From NCBI RefSeq assembly GCF_040802235.1, contig NC_133156.1, forward strand, positions 25,439,343-25,503,342: a stretch of 64,000 nucleotides of DNA, given 5' to 3'. Under the pieces are notes generated by a model. That model was not told the origin of the DNA. It saw only the letters and a list, made by a program, of their open reading frames with translations, and did no database searches. Made by a program: the position numbers and the translations under genes. Of the stretch, positions 12,121-22,800 are shown piece after piece (positions within the stretch are counted from its first letter, which is position 1; every line of letters starts with the position of its first letter). Origin of the DNA: Manis javanica (lineage: Eukaryota > Chordata > Mammalia > Pholidota > Manidae).

Positions 12121-14529
12121 AAAGCCCATTAGGTGAAACTTGAGCTCTGTCCATCTTGAACAACCTAACAGCCTAAGAGATTAAAAGTCAGGGCAACTCT
12201 CCTCACAGTGGCGTCAGGTATTAGGCTCACTCAAGAAAGGCTAAAGGGAGAAGGAAATAAAGCAGATTCCTGTCAGAATACTGTGTCTGGTCATGCACGG
12301 CTGCACCAAAACCACGACGGATACTCGGGAAGTATATCAGAGATGCCGTAGTACATTAGATGGTTGTTCCCAAGCATTCTGCTTGCTGTAGAAGGATGCT
12401 GCACCCCCACTTTTTGCCATGTGACTTGGCAGTACCTCTTAAGGGCTGTGGATATTATCTGCTCCACTGACTTCTCCCTTGCCCATGGGACTGGTTTTGA
12501 CCAATTGACCGTGACTAGATGTGACACGCGCCATGTTCCAGCTGAGGCTTTCAGTGTGTTTGTGGGTTGTGGCTTGACCTTTTGTGTCCCCCTCTCCTTA
12601 GCCAGAGGCAGCATGCTTGAGCCTGAGTCCAGCCAAGCTCAGAAGAGCCACTGATGATGCACAGACCTGTGACTGAGGCATACGTGTTACTGCTGTCAGC
12701 CCCTGAACCTGTGACTCTCTTGCTGCTGTTTTGGTGGACACAGCAAAACCTAACTCAGATAGGTCAGTCTGGACATCATCAGTCCTTGGTTTTTCAGGAG
12801 CAAAACTGAGAATATTGACCTAGAGGTACGTACCATGTATGTTGAATAAATGTATATCCTAACTCCAGTTTTCCTTGGAGAAATTTTCATTTTTTGGAAT
12901 ATCTTCAATATTCTATTCTATTCCCAGGTTTCTTAAAGTAAATTATACAGGCGTCACTCCCAGAGGTGGCCTTCCCTTCATTAATCACAAAATGATTCCT
13001 AAATATTTACAAGACCTTTGGTTTTTCTGAAATTCTGTGTGACTGAACTTCAGTATGTGCTTAAGTGAGTAGATGCTGTTTTCCAGTGTGTATGTTTCAT
13101 GGTCTCTAAGTGCCTGCATTTATAGCTTCAGGTTACATGAAATAAACTAGGACACTATTTGGTGCCTATTTCAATGTTTGAGTCAGTGTGCTGAGTTTAC
13201 CCTGAATGAATGTACCTTTATTTATGAAGCACAGTCATGTCTATTACTGGGTAATGTTGTTTGATTTAAAGTAAAAAGCCATAAATGATTTTTTAAACTA
13301 AATTCTTTTTGAATTCATTATGTAGCCCTATATTTTATAGGATCATAAAACACAAACTTGGCAAAGCCCACAGAAGGCCTCACACAAGCCCAAAGACTCA
13401 CAACAGCCATTGTTCTCTCCCTGCTCCCTTACCTTGCCTTTTGCTTGGATGTGAGTGCCGGCCTGTCCGCTCCTTCTTCCTTGTATCCCTTCACATCCTG
13501 ACGGCTGGACGAAGTACCAGAGCAGCGCCCCAGCTCTTGGCTTTAGGTGGAAGAACGAGCAAAAGCCATTCCCCAAACAATCAGTAAGTCAGATCACCTC
13601 TGGATGCAGAGTTAACTCTGTTCATCTGTGGGCCATTCTGTGGCAACTCACGATGGCTGCTTTTATGTCATTTGTTGATCTATTCTTTAACAGACACTGC
13701 GCGTGAGCTGAAGAGTGAGGGAACGTGGCATGTGCAGAGGGCTAGAGTGCAGGGGTCTGTGGGCAGAAGCCAGGGGCATTCACAGAATAGGACAAGCGTA
13801 ATTTATGAGGGAAGATACGTAGACTTTCTGTGGCAGGAAAGTGAGAGTTGCTTTAATCAAACGGAAGGGACAAATAGCTTGGCATGGCCACCACAGAGGG
13901 TGTTGCAGAGGGCAGAGCTTGAAGAAGGAGGACCGTTAGATCTGCTGCCCTAGTGCAGGAAGGCATGAACCAGGACTGTGGTGGAGGGAATGGAGAAGAT
14001 GAAGCAAATGTGAGATACATTCAGGAAGTAGAATTGAAGAGAGAAAGATTGAGCCACTGGATAATAGACCTAGGAGGAGGAGTTTCCTTATCTAAATCAG
14101 GGGCAATGCTGAGGGAATATTTCCATGTGCTGAATTTGAGGGGCCTGAGGAACATGCAGATAGCAGTGTCTTGCTAGCAGTTGGAAGTTGATGTCAGAAT
14201 TCAAGAAAGAGGTGTGGTGGGGCAAATAAGGAGACTCTTTTGTCATAATAATTACCTAAATGACTTTAAAATAAAGGGAGTGAAAAGCTACAGTCAAAAA
14301 TTTTAAATCATTTGGTTGCTGTAGATAAGAAGATAGTCATTAGAAGCTTTATTGAAAAGTCATTAACATGCTCTGACGCTCACAGTTCTAGGGCTACATA
14401 CAGATGATTTCAGATTACTACCACGTACGCATTCTTTGTTTGGCCGGCATATACTGGCTGCATTTGGGCAAACCAAAATAAAAGGGCTAAGAAAAGCAAA
14501 GCTATAATATCACAGGTAGTAGATGAGGC

Positions 14530-14577
14530 TAGGTAACTAATGACATGTGCATATAGGTAACTAGGTACATGTGCATA
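14530..14577 (+). repeat. Two-copy 24-bp tandem repeat
   Basis: Two adjacent 24-base units share the start TAGGTAACTA and the end ACATGTGCATA and differ at about three positions between. This is probably replication slippage. Confidence 0.7.
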
Positions 14578-15244
14578 TTCTAAGGCTGTATGCAGACAAT
14601 TGGCTAGGTACTGCCAGTAAATGCTACTGGGTCTCATGATGGATATTTAAAACACACAAAGCAAACAAATGAATGGAGATAAACTTTGTGAAAATATTGA
14701 AAAGTTGTGTATTCATGGGCTATGACATAGCAGCTAACTTCAGAATCAAGCTGATGAGCCCAATAGTTAGAGCCAAGCACAGGGTCCGGGAAAGGCTATT
14801 AAATCAGTCATCCCTGAGGCAGATGCATGTAAGGATGGATGACTCCTCTAGGTCTTTGTTTTATTTAGGAGGCCCCTGAGGTCCAGTGATGGTCAAGGCT
14901 GCTCAGAGAGACTCAGAAAGGCACCTGGATTGGCGGTTGAGGTACGGAGAGACAGGAAGGATCTCACTGGCTGGTGCAAAGTCTGGCACGAGTTCTTACG
15001 TACATCATCCAGCATAGCTGGCTGCCTAGAATCTGTACTGCCCTCCCTTCCCTCATGCTTCTGCAGGGGCAGACCTCTCCCATTCTTTTTGCCAAATTTA
15101 ACATACATATGATTTAGGAGGATGGGAAGGAAAGGGGACCCATCATCACAATACAGTATTTCATCTTTTAGTGCTTTGCATTTTCATGTTTTCTGGCCCT
15201 TTTTGGAAGCCACTGCTAACAGAAAACTAAAGAAAGGAGGGAAT

Positions 15245-15290
15245 ATGAGAGACAGAGAGAGAGAGAGAGAGATGGAGAGAGGGAAATAAT
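15245..15290 (+). repeat. GA-rich microsatellite
   Basis: An imperfect (GA)n run with a pure core of several units, interrupted by CA and TG steps. Confidence 0.8.
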
Positions 15291-15669
15291 GTCAACAGTC
15301 CAGAAAGTTGTAGTCATTGAATAAATCAGCAAAACCTCATTTCCTGAAACAAATACTGAGAATTTTATGAAGTCTGCGGAGTATGTCTTTAACTAGCATA
15401 AGTTGAACTACTTCTGTAGTTTAAAAACCACTTATTTACTAATTTTAGTAAACTGAGTGTTGAAATTTACAACAGGGACTAATTACATATTTCACCTATA
15501 ATTGAATGCATTTCCTTTAATGTATCTTTTAGGAATATAAATAGGTTGGCGTTCCATAAAAATGTAATCCTTGATTAGGATCAGTTTCTCACTACATGAA
15601 ACTCTGAACTCAGGACATGACCAAAAACTAAAGAATATTTGTTAAGATAACATATTGGATTACTTTGCA

Positions 15670-15800
15670 TTTGGCAAACTTCCAGCCTGTGGGCCAAACT
15701 TGGCCCTCGGCCTAGTTCACTGAATCTTGACTAATATTCCCTAGGTGAGTGTGGGCCTGCCAAGAACTTCTGCAGCCCCCTGTGTGATTGTATTATTGGG
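15670..15800. mobile_element. Possible hAT-type DNA transposon scrap
   Basis: The phrase around CTGTGGGCCAAACTTGGCCC resembles the terminal part of widespread mammalian hAT-derived MER elements. It is only a short match, so family and limits are uncertain. Confidence 0.3.
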
Positions 15801-15969
15801 ATTATTCCATTTGGGGAGGAGTTGGTGCAAATTTAATGATGCACCGAGGAGAACCATGAACTGCAGACCTTAACTCAGCATCGCATTGAAGGGTGGCAGA
15901 TTCAGCTTCCAGGCTGTACCATCGCCACCGGTACAGCCTTAGAAACAGTTAACCTGTGCTTCCTCTAGT

Positions 15970-16090
15970 TCAGAAACCACAAGCCTTCTCCCGTCTGTCA
16001 CTCCTTCCTTCTACCTGCTTCCTCCTTGTTAGCATATTGTTCCAGGCACACAGGAGCCCCTCAACAAACATTTGCTGATGGAGTAAGGCT
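15970..16090 (+). mobile_element. Possible L2 3'-end fragment
   Basis: The ending around CCCCTCAACAAACATTTGC is like the L2 3' end, where a summary phrase about last residues precedes a TTTGTTGAATGA-like terminus. Short and diverged. Confidence 0.35.
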
Positions 16091-16689
16091 GTGCCTGTTT
16101 TCTTCATCCATCTTTCTTTTCACTCTGTGTGTTTCTCTCTGTTTCTTAACACCTTTATTGCTGTTTCCTCGTTGAAATTAATACAACATGGAACACAAAG
16201 AGATTTGGATGCTAACAATTTTGGTTTGCTAAAAAATTAAGATTTCATTGCTAAAAAGAATTTAAGGGGTCATGTAATCCACGAGTAAATGGATGAATTT
16301 ACTGTTTTGTAGTATTTTAAAACCTTGATTGATTTTCTGTTTATTACAAGTTCTTGACAGAAAACTTGTGTTTTATTCCTTATAAGTACATAACCACAGT
16401 GTACTTTCAACATCAGTAAATTTAACATCGATGCAACACTTTAACCTACCATCCATGTTTCAGTTATGTTAATTGATCAAATGATGATATTTTTAGCATT
16501 TGTCCTCTCCAGACAAGATCTAGTTTAGGGTTGGTTGCTGCATTTGTATTTCATGCTTTTTCATGCTCCTGTAATCTGGAGCATTTCTATAACCTTTTGT
16601 TGTCTTTTACAACACTGATATTTTTGAAGAACACATACCCTGATCCTCACTTTAAAAAATCAAACAGTTCTCACTCTGGGTGTGCCTGA

Positions 16690-17290
16690 TGTTTCTTTAT
16701 GATTAGATTTGGGTTGTGCGTTACAAGCCAGAACACAGCACAGGGGATGTGTTCTTCTCAGAATGTCCCATCTAGGGGCACACAAATTCCACCAGCCCCT
16801 CATTCACGATGTCAACTTGATGGCCTTGATGGCCTGGTCAAGGTATTTTTTGCTTTAATGTAAGTACCTTATTTCCCCCTGGCAACCAGTAAGTGATCTG
16901 TAGGGAGCTGCTTTAAAACATTCACATATCTTATTCCTTACCATAAATTTCTTCGTAAAGTAGCATCCACTGATGATTGCTGCCTGATTCAGTCTTCCTA
17001 TGATGGTGACAAAATGCTGATTTTCCAATTCCAGCACTCCTAGCTTTACCAGTCTGCAACAGGCATTCTACAGTACATAGGCATCTGTCTTTCCTGTTCA
17101 TAAAATTCATTTCTGTAAGTGTGAACATCCCAGACTTGACCAGTGGGTACCCCTTCAAGTTCCAGTGTCCCTGAAATACACCCCATCATATTCTTTTTAT
17201 CACTTATGCACGTTGTGGCATACACAGACATTTCTGCTCTGCCCTGGCCCAGGAATCAACCACTCCTCCAAGTAGTTCTGGTTCTTTCTG
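16690..17290 (-). mobile_element. Old L1M 3' region
   Basis: Read on the minus strand, this resembles the 3'UTR of ancient L1M elements: the TGATGGTGACAAAATGCTGATT-like stretch around 17000, followed by the TTGACCAGTGGG block near 17137-17148, which is common in L1M 3' ends. No coding part is preserved. Limits are approximate. Confidence 0.55.
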
Positions 17291-17389
17291 GTGGAGGATG
17301 GTATTAGAGGTCAAGATCTAGAAGACCTGATGGACAGCTGCTGTGGAGACTTGGAAGGGCAGTAGGGAGACCTGGCGGGGGCTCCATTT

Positions 17390-17429
17390 ACTAACGGAGT
17401 CATACATTTAGTAACGGAGTGATACACTA
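17390..17429 (+). repeat. Two-copy 20-bp tandem repeat
   Basis: Two adjacent 20-base units share TAACGGAGT and ATACA and differ at a few positions. Probably slippage. Confidence 0.65.
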
Positions 17430-17489
17430 TCTGAAAAGGCCCCTGACTTGGCTGCATCATGTCTGATGCATTCTGTGTCACTTCCAGAT

Positions 17490-17900
17490 TACCCCTTCGT
17501 ATTTGCATATTTCCATCATTCCCCACTGCCTTCATAATGAAATCGGATGCTTTTATTCCACCTTTCAAAGTCTTCCTCTCTCACCCAATTTCCCATTGGC
17601 TCCTCCCTGGTTCCTTGCCTCCAGCCAAACAGACGACCTTAATATTTTTCATATACAGCCATGGTTTCTCACCTATGACTTTGCTCATGTACTGTTCTCC
17701 CTGCCCACATTGGTTGCTTAGGAATCTATGTGTGTCCAAATACATGTGACCAGTCCTTCAAGATCTGGTCAAAGTCCCACTGCCTTCTCATCACCCTTTT
17801 CCAGATTTCCAGCTCACAGAGATTTCTCCCTCCTCTCAATACTGGAGGCAACTTTTTGTCTATAATATAGAATTCATTGCTGCCTATACAGTTTTGTGAC
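17490..17900 (+). mobile_element. L2 LINE fragment
   Basis: Pyrimidine-rich plus-strand text follows the L2 3' order: a decayed CTTTGCTCATG...TGTTCTCCCTGCCC stretch near 17680-17705, then CCTTCAAGATCTGGTCAAAG at about 17756-17775, then a clipped TTCCAGATTTCCAG-type segment. These are hallmarks of L2. The open frame at 17459-17749 is incidental. Confidence 0.65.
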
Positions 17901-18227
17901 CTTATTTATTCCTCTAGGTATATATGTTCTCACAATTCTTCTAAGTTCTAAGCTGCTCAGTGAATAAAAGATAGAGAATAAAAATTGCAGTCTTCCCTAA
18001 TGTTGGGAACTTTGTTCTTATGAGTAGTTAAAGAGACAACACCTTTAAACCATAGTTTGTTTCTGCTGTTATTGTTATTTTATGACCTTCCAAATATTGG
18101 CTATTAGGAGGTAAAAAACTCCTGCCTTTTTAATTAGGTTTTAACTTGATTCCTTTTCTAAATAGTAACCCAGTTATATCATAATATATTTCATAACTGA
18201 TAAAATTTTGCTTCCACAGGTCACTTG

Positions 18228-18375
18228 ATAGTATGCAAAGTTTTTACAAACCTCGTTTAATCTTCAGAACAATGCTGAAATAGGCAGAGTTAGTACAGTA
18301 TTATTCACTGCACTTTCTTTTTAATGAGTGCAAAATTAAGGCTGAAAGAGGTTAACCAGCTTGCTTAGGTCACGA
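18228..18375 (-). mobile_element. MIR SINE fragment
   Basis: Antisense MIR: the AACCTCGTTTAATCTTCAGAAC region is followed by the degraded core with AAAATTAAGGCTGAAAGAGG (18332-18351) and TTAGGTCACGAC. MIRs are tRNA-derived SINEs fossil in all mammals. Confidence 0.6.
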
Positions 18376-18596
18376 CAGCACCGCCATGTGTCTCGACTAC
18401 TTTTCTGAACCACTTGCTGCAGTGTAGAGATTCACAGGTACGTTGTTCCCCAACTGTAATGGGGAGGCCCTCATGACTTCTGTTTGGTCTGTCAGCTTGA
18501 GTGAAATGAAACCTAAAGCTTTCTTCATGGCTGAATGAACCTGGAGCCATTACACCATGGGAAAGAGGGCCGCATGCCCATACCCATGGCCATAGT

Positions 18597-18613
18597 CAAC
18601 TTACTCATTTTTT
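18597..18613 (+). repeat. Target-site duplication, left copy (L1-ERV chimera)
   Basis: The 17 bases CAACTTACTCATTTTTT recur with one mismatch at 21719-21735. The two copies exactly border the composite minus-strand L1, so the whole 3.1-kb block probably arrived in one target-primed reverse-transcription event. Confidence 0.8.
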
Positions 18614-18824
18614 TTGTACATAATTATTTTTTATTGAAGGGTAGTTGACACACAGTATTACATTAGTTTCAGGTGTACAACACAGTGATTCAACATTTAT
18701 ATACATGATAATTCTAGGTACCAGCTATTACCATACCAAGTTGTTACAATATTTTGACTATATTCCTTATGCTATACATTACATCCCGGTTACTTATTTA
18801 TTTTACAATTGGAAGTGTGTATTT
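18614..18824 (-). mobile_element. L1 3' terminal segment
   Basis: Antisense of a common mammalian L1 3' end. In sense it contains ATGTTGAATCACTGTGTTGT, then ACACCTGAAACTAAT, then TCAACTACCCTTCAATAAAA, with a polyadenylation signal shortly before the terminal A-rich stretch next to the TSD. It differs from the 3' end used by the young L1 at 11232-11818, so two L1 3'-end types are present in the window. Confidence 0.8.
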
Positions 18825-18834
18825 TTTTTTGTAA

Positions 18835-19150
18835 GAGCATCTCTTTTATTTATTGATCAAATGGTTGTTAACAACAATAAAATTCTGTATAGGGGAGTCA
18901 ATGCTCAATGCACAATCTTTAATCCACCCCAAGCCTAATTTTCATCAGTCTCCAAACTTCTGAAGCATAACGAACAAGTTCTTACATGGAGAACAAATTC
19001 TTACATAGTGAATAAGTTACATGGTGAACAGTACAAGGGCAGTCATCACAGAAACTTTCAGTTTTGATCATGCATTATGAACTATAAACACTCAGTCCAA
19101 ATATGAATATTTGTTTGATTTTTATACTTGATTTATATGTGGATACCACA
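18835..19150 (-). mobile_element. ERV LTR segment (U3-R), ends at poly(A)
   Basis: On the minus strand the segment opens with TGTGGTATCC directly after a polypurine tract, as a retroviral 3' LTR should. It runs about 316 bases and stops at an A-run 10 bases downstream of AATAAATAAA. U5 is absent, which is what a polyadenylated retroviral transcript looks like once copied into DNA. No second LTR or matching copy occurs in the window. The family name is unknown to me. Confidence 0.75.
18845..18854 (-). terminator. Polyadenylation signal of the ERV LTR
   Basis: On the minus strand AATAAATAAA holds two overlapping AATAAA hexamers. The A-run begins 10 bases further on, a normal cleavage distance. 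Confidence 0.8.
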
Positions 19151-19161
19151 TTTCTCCCTTT
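19151..19161 (-). promoter_or_regulatory. Retroviral polypurine tract
   Basis: Minus-strand AAAGGGAGAAA sits immediately before the TG that opens the LTR. In retroviruses this tract primes plus-strand DNA synthesis. Its position is the best evidence that the following segment is an LTR. Confidence 0.75.
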
Positions 19162-19846
19162 ATTATTATTATTTTTAATAAAATGCTGAAGTGGTAGGTA
19201 GATGCAAGATAAAGGTAGAAAACATAGTTTAGTGTTGTAAGAGAGCAAATGTAGATGATCAGGTGTGTGCCTGTAGACTATGTGTTAATCCAAGCTAGAC
19301 AAGGGCAATACAACATCCACGGATGCAGCAGATTTCTCTCAGAACAGGGGGGGAGAGGTTCTAAGCCTCACCTCTGTTGATCCCCAATTTCTCACCTGAT
19401 GGCCCCCCTGCAACTGTGCCTGTCTTAGGTTGTTCTTCCCTTGAGGAATCTTACCCATCTCTGGCTAAACAGTCATCTTCCGTGGCCATACAGGGAAATG
19501 TAAAGTTGGTAAGTGAGAGAGAAGCCTTATTGTTAGAAAAGGTTAGACTTTTACTTCTTTGCATATTTATTCCCTGTGGCTTCTATGCCCAGCATTTGTC
19601 TTGAGGTATCTTTACCACTGGGAAGAATTATGATACAGGGTAAATTCGATATGAGGCATGAATTCTATTTAAGGGTTGTAGTTAGGAAGGAAGAAGAAAA
19701 GCTATAGAAGTAGCAGGCGGAAGAAAACATGGGAAGATTGATTATTTCTTTGACATATCTTCTTGTAGAATAACATAAGCATGTACAGGTTTTAAACTAC
19801 TAATTATATTATGCACACACATTAACATAATAGGAGTACAGTTACA

Positions 19847-20323
19847 TTACCAAAGCATACCTATAATTACCAGCCATCTCCAGTGAAACCAAGAAAACCA
19901 GTTAGGCACCTTAGGCATTTGTGAAAACTTATCTATGATAAGGTGGATATTGTCCAACTGAACTTGAACAGTCTGAGAGAAATCAGACAAATTAAAACAG
20001 CCCATTCCTGGGGGCTGTTCACATCCCATGTGTTCTTTTAACAGTAAATAGTCTGTACTTGTAAGATTTTGGAGCACGACAATTTGCACTTCTCCTAATT
20101 CTTGGTTGAGTTCCAACAGTATAGATCCAGTCAAATTTGTTGTTTTACTGTATGCACAGGCCAGCTTAGATATCTCCTTCTTCATTCCCATGGCAAGTCC
20201 AGGAACCGGTGGGATGTGTGCATCTATACCTGTAGCAGCACGTGGTTCTTTGTTGGGTTTTTTGATGATCATCTTCTGGCATGAGTCTTCCAGAGAGTGC
20301 TGATGTTGGAAGTTCTTTTTCAT
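19847..20323 (-). pseudogene. Endogenous retrovirus Env transmembrane-subunit remnant
   Basis: An open frame of 158 residues. Residues about 55-150 look like the ectodomain of a retroviral TM subunit: a heptad-like helix (about 65-90), N-glycosylation sites (NLT, NLT, NLS), a two-cysteine loop in GCEQPPGMGCF (CX7C, without the extra cysteine of the CX6CC type), a second amphipathic helix, and a tryptophan-rich pre-membrane stretch around NWFSWFHWRW. The frame stops a few residues into the membrane anchor. The surface subunit, cleavage site and most of the anchor and tail are missing, so it is not a functional envelope. The first 50 residues are not recognisable and may come from a splice or fusion. 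The class is more like two-cysteine (beta- or lentivirus-like) TM than gammaretroviral, but this is only inferred. Confidence 0.75.
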
Positions 20324-20402
20324 ATCATATCTTAGTTCATTTTTGGGGTAGCCAACTTAGGCTTTGATCCTCTGTATAACCAGGTCCCCCCTATAAATCC
20401 CT

Positions 20403-20680
20403 TTACAGTCACTGTCCATCAGAATAGCAGAATGTTGTATAGTCACTACTTGTCTTCTCTGTGTTGTACAGCCCTCCCCTTTCTCCCACCCCCCCTTGCA
20501 TGCTAATCTTAATACCCCCCTTCTTCTTCCCCCCCTTATCCCTCCCTACCCACCCATCCTCCCCAGTCCCTTTCCCTTTGGTATCTGTTAGTCCATTCTT
20601 GAGTTCTGTGATTCTGCTGCTGTTTTGTTCCTTCAGTTTTTCCTTTGTTCTTATACTCCACAGGTGAGTGAAATCATTTG
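20403..20680 (-). mobile_element. L1 3'UTR, first part
   Basis: Reverse complement of the same 3'UTR seen at about 11490-11725. It includes the G-rich block (C-rich on plus, 20470-20580). The match to the young L1 ends abruptly at 20403, after GGACAGTGACTGTAA in sense, and retrovirus-derived sequence follows. That sharp edge defines the L1/ERV junction. Confidence 0.85.
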
Positions 20681-21714
20681 TTATTTCTCTTTCTCTGCTT
20701 GGCTTATTTTGCTGAGCATAATACCCTCCAGCTCCATCCATGTTGCTGCAAATGGTAGGATTTGCCCTTTTATTATGGCTGAGTAATATTCCATTGTGTA
20801 TATGTACCACATCTTCTTTATCCATTCATCTATCGATGGACATTTAGGTTGCTTCCAATTCTTGGCTATTGTAAATAGTGCTGCGATAAACATAGGGGAT
20901 CATCTGTCTTTCTCAAACTTGATTGCTGCATTCTTAGGGTAAATTCCTAGGAGTGGAATTCCTGGGTCAAATGGTAAGTCTGTTTTGAGCATTTTGATAT
21001 ACCTCCATACTGCTTTCCACAATGGTTGAACTAATTTACATTCCCACCAGCAGTGTAGGAGGGTTCCCCTTTCTCCACAGCCTCGCCCACATTTGTTGTT
21101 GTTTGTCTTTTGGATGGCAGCCATCCTTACTGATGTGAGGTGATATCTCATTGTAGTTTTAATTTGCATTTCTCTGATAATTAGCGATGTGGAGCATCTT
21201 TTCATGTGTCTGTTGGCCATCTGTATTTCTTTTTTGGAGAACTGTCTGTTCAGTTCCTCTGCCCATTTTTTAATTGGATTATTGTTATTTTTTTGTTGAG
21301 GTGTGTGAGCTCTTTATATATTTTGGACATCAAGCCTTTATCGGATCTGTCATTTACAAATATATTCTCCCATACTGTAGGGTTCCTTTTTGTTCTATTG
21401 ATGGTGTCCTTTGCTGTACAGAAGCTTTTTAGCTTGATATAGTCCCACTTGTTCATTTTTGCCTTTGTTTCCCTTGCCCGGGCAGATATGTTCATGAAGA
21501 AGTCACTCATGTTTAAGTCCATGAGATTTTTGTCTATGTTTTTTTCTAAGAGTTTTATGGTTTCATGACTTACATTCAGGTCTTTGATCAATTTTGAATT
21601 TACTTTTGTGTATGGGGTTAGACAATGGTCCAGTTTCATTCTCCTACATGTAGCTGTCCAGTTTTGCCAGCACCATCCGTTGAAGACACTATCATTTTGC
21701 CATTGTATGTCCAT
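20681..21714 (-). pseudogene. L1 ORF2 C-terminal fragment, broken
   Basis: Three minus-strand frames in order give the ORF2 end: 21714-21250 (a segment with [18 protein letters not shown] start, then [20 protein letters not shown] and [14 protein letters not shown]), 21220-20900 ([20 protein letters not shown], a [18 protein letters not shown] zinc-knuckle-like cysteine region) and 20893-20681 (MFIAALFTIAKNWKQPKC, YIYTMEYYSAI). The order and content are those of mammalian L1 ORF2 downstream of the reverse transcriptase. Frame changes and stops between the pieces, plus the missing endonuclease and RT domains, make it dead. Confidence 0.9.
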
Positions 21715-21718
21715 GGCT

Positions 21719-21735
21719 CAACTAACTCATTTTTT
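21719..21735 (+). repeat. Target-site duplication, right copy (L1-ERV chimera)
   Basis: CAACTAACTCATTTTTT matches the left copy at 16 of 17 positions and begins right where the L1 ORF2 text ends. Confidence 0.8.
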
Positions 21736-22667
21736 AATGATGAAAATGACTGCCAGGATCACTTTGACAAGGAATGTCAACACATTTTTTCCTCCTAGCA
21801 GTGAAGCCTGTTTGGGACACCAATTCACTCTATCTGAATAGAGCTTTGTATAGTTACAGTTCAAAAATCACTTTCAAATTCATATTCTCATTTAATCCCC
21901 CCCACCATCCTTCAGTGCCAAGCAGTGTGGTCCTGGCCTGAGGGGAGGGCCTCCCACAGCGGACTTCTCATCCCAGAAGCAGGCCGGGGTCAGCCATTTC
22001 CACACCATGACAAAATTGTTTGTCTGAATTTACTAAGAAGTCAGTCGAGGGCTGGTATTGGAATTCTCACCCTTCTCTCCAGATAACCTGCACAATATAG
22101 GACAGAAGCAGAAGATGCCTTCCTTCCTTCTGCTCCCTGCTGGTGCCCAGAGCAGGTAAATGGCCAGTTTTCATCCTTCCTTTCTTGTGGGTTCTGCTGA
22201 ACCCCTCGGATCTCCAGAGCAAATACAGTGGGAGACCATCCACAGCCCCAGTCAGTCAGAAAGGGAGAGAAGCAAGGGGAGGCGGGAACACAGGGCAATA
22301 AAGCTTCCTGTAAGGTGAAGTGTCAGTGTTGGGCTCTCTCCGGCTTTCCTGTCCAAGGCCTCTCCTCCTGTCTTGTGAGGTGTGCCACTGAATTGCAGGC
22401 AGGACAGGAGGGTAAAGGAATTGAGGCTTGCATGTTTCCAGAAACCCGTACTGATGGTTACTCAATCGATGGCCTGTCTCCAGGTCCTGCTCCCCTCTAC
22501 CCCCTCACGCCTCCACTGTCACCCTCTGCGGGAGGCTCCTGCCTGTGCCCTGCTGCTCTGCCCCCCGCATGGCCTCCAGCACAGCTGACGACCCAGGTAA
22601 CACTTGGTGGGAATTTACTGAACACTTGGAGAATGATGCAATTTCAAATGCAAACGAGATGACTGTC
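21736..22667. other. Non-coding DNA, nothing recognised
   Basis: Moderately GC-rich from about 22050. The open frame of 144 codons at 22228-22662 has no domain signature and is not proposed as a gene. No nameable repeat. Confidence 0.4.
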
Positions 22668-22800
22668 TGAGCCTGCAGGGGCTGCTGTGACAGAATACTG
22701 TAAACTGTGGCTTAAACAACAGCATTTATTTCTACAGGCTGGGCGGTGCATGGTCAGGGAGTCTGGGGAAAGCCTGCTGGGTGGCAGGTGGCCGTCTGCT
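22668..22800 (-). mobile_element. LTR-like mammalian repeat (probably MaLR/ERVL type)
   Basis: The plus strand shows GGGGCTGCTGTGACAGAATAC then TGGCTTAAACAACAGCATTTATTT, the antisense of the well-known 3' end (polyadenylation-signal side) of a common mammalian LTR-like repeat. Only the terminal part is clear. The extent to the right is uncertain. Confidence 0.6.

Larger units (their letters stand above)
12121..15669. other. Intergenic or intronic DNA with scattered unclassified repeat scraps
   Basis: No gene recognised. The stretch 12580-12775 resembles the 3' part of a common mammalian interspersed repeat ending in an ACACAGCAAAACCTAACT-like tail, but I cannot name it. A two-unit 24-bp tandem repeat sits at 14530-14577. 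A GA-rich microsatellite spans about 15245-15290. ORFs of 60-96 codons here lack any domain signature. Confidence 0.4.
18614..21718 (-). mobile_element. Chimeric L1-ERV retrotransposon copy, 5'-truncated
   Basis: In element sense (minus strand) the order is: C-terminal part of L1 ORF2 (about 21714 to 20681), L1 3'UTR (20680 to 20403), a retrovirus-derived segment with Env TM remnant, polypurine tract and LTR U3-R (20402 to 18835), an A-run of about 10 (18834 to 18825), then a second L1-type 3' end (18824 to 18614). A single near-perfect 17-bp TSD brackets all of it. Known biology: L1 machinery can mobilise chimeric RNAs, and hominoid SVA/SINE-R elements use the same kind of 3' env-LTR segment. 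Inference: an L1 source element had captured a processed ERV mRNA end in its 3'UTR. The alternative is a later insertion of the ERV piece into this copy, but I find no TSD around that piece alone. Confidence 0.75.

Noticed and set aside
20461..20667. 68-codon plus frame in the C-rich block
   Set aside because: It is the reverse complement of an L1 3'UTR G-rich block.
22228..22662. 144-codon frame as a gene
   Set aside because: No domain or exon context. Moderately GC-rich DNA with overlapping frames on the other strand.
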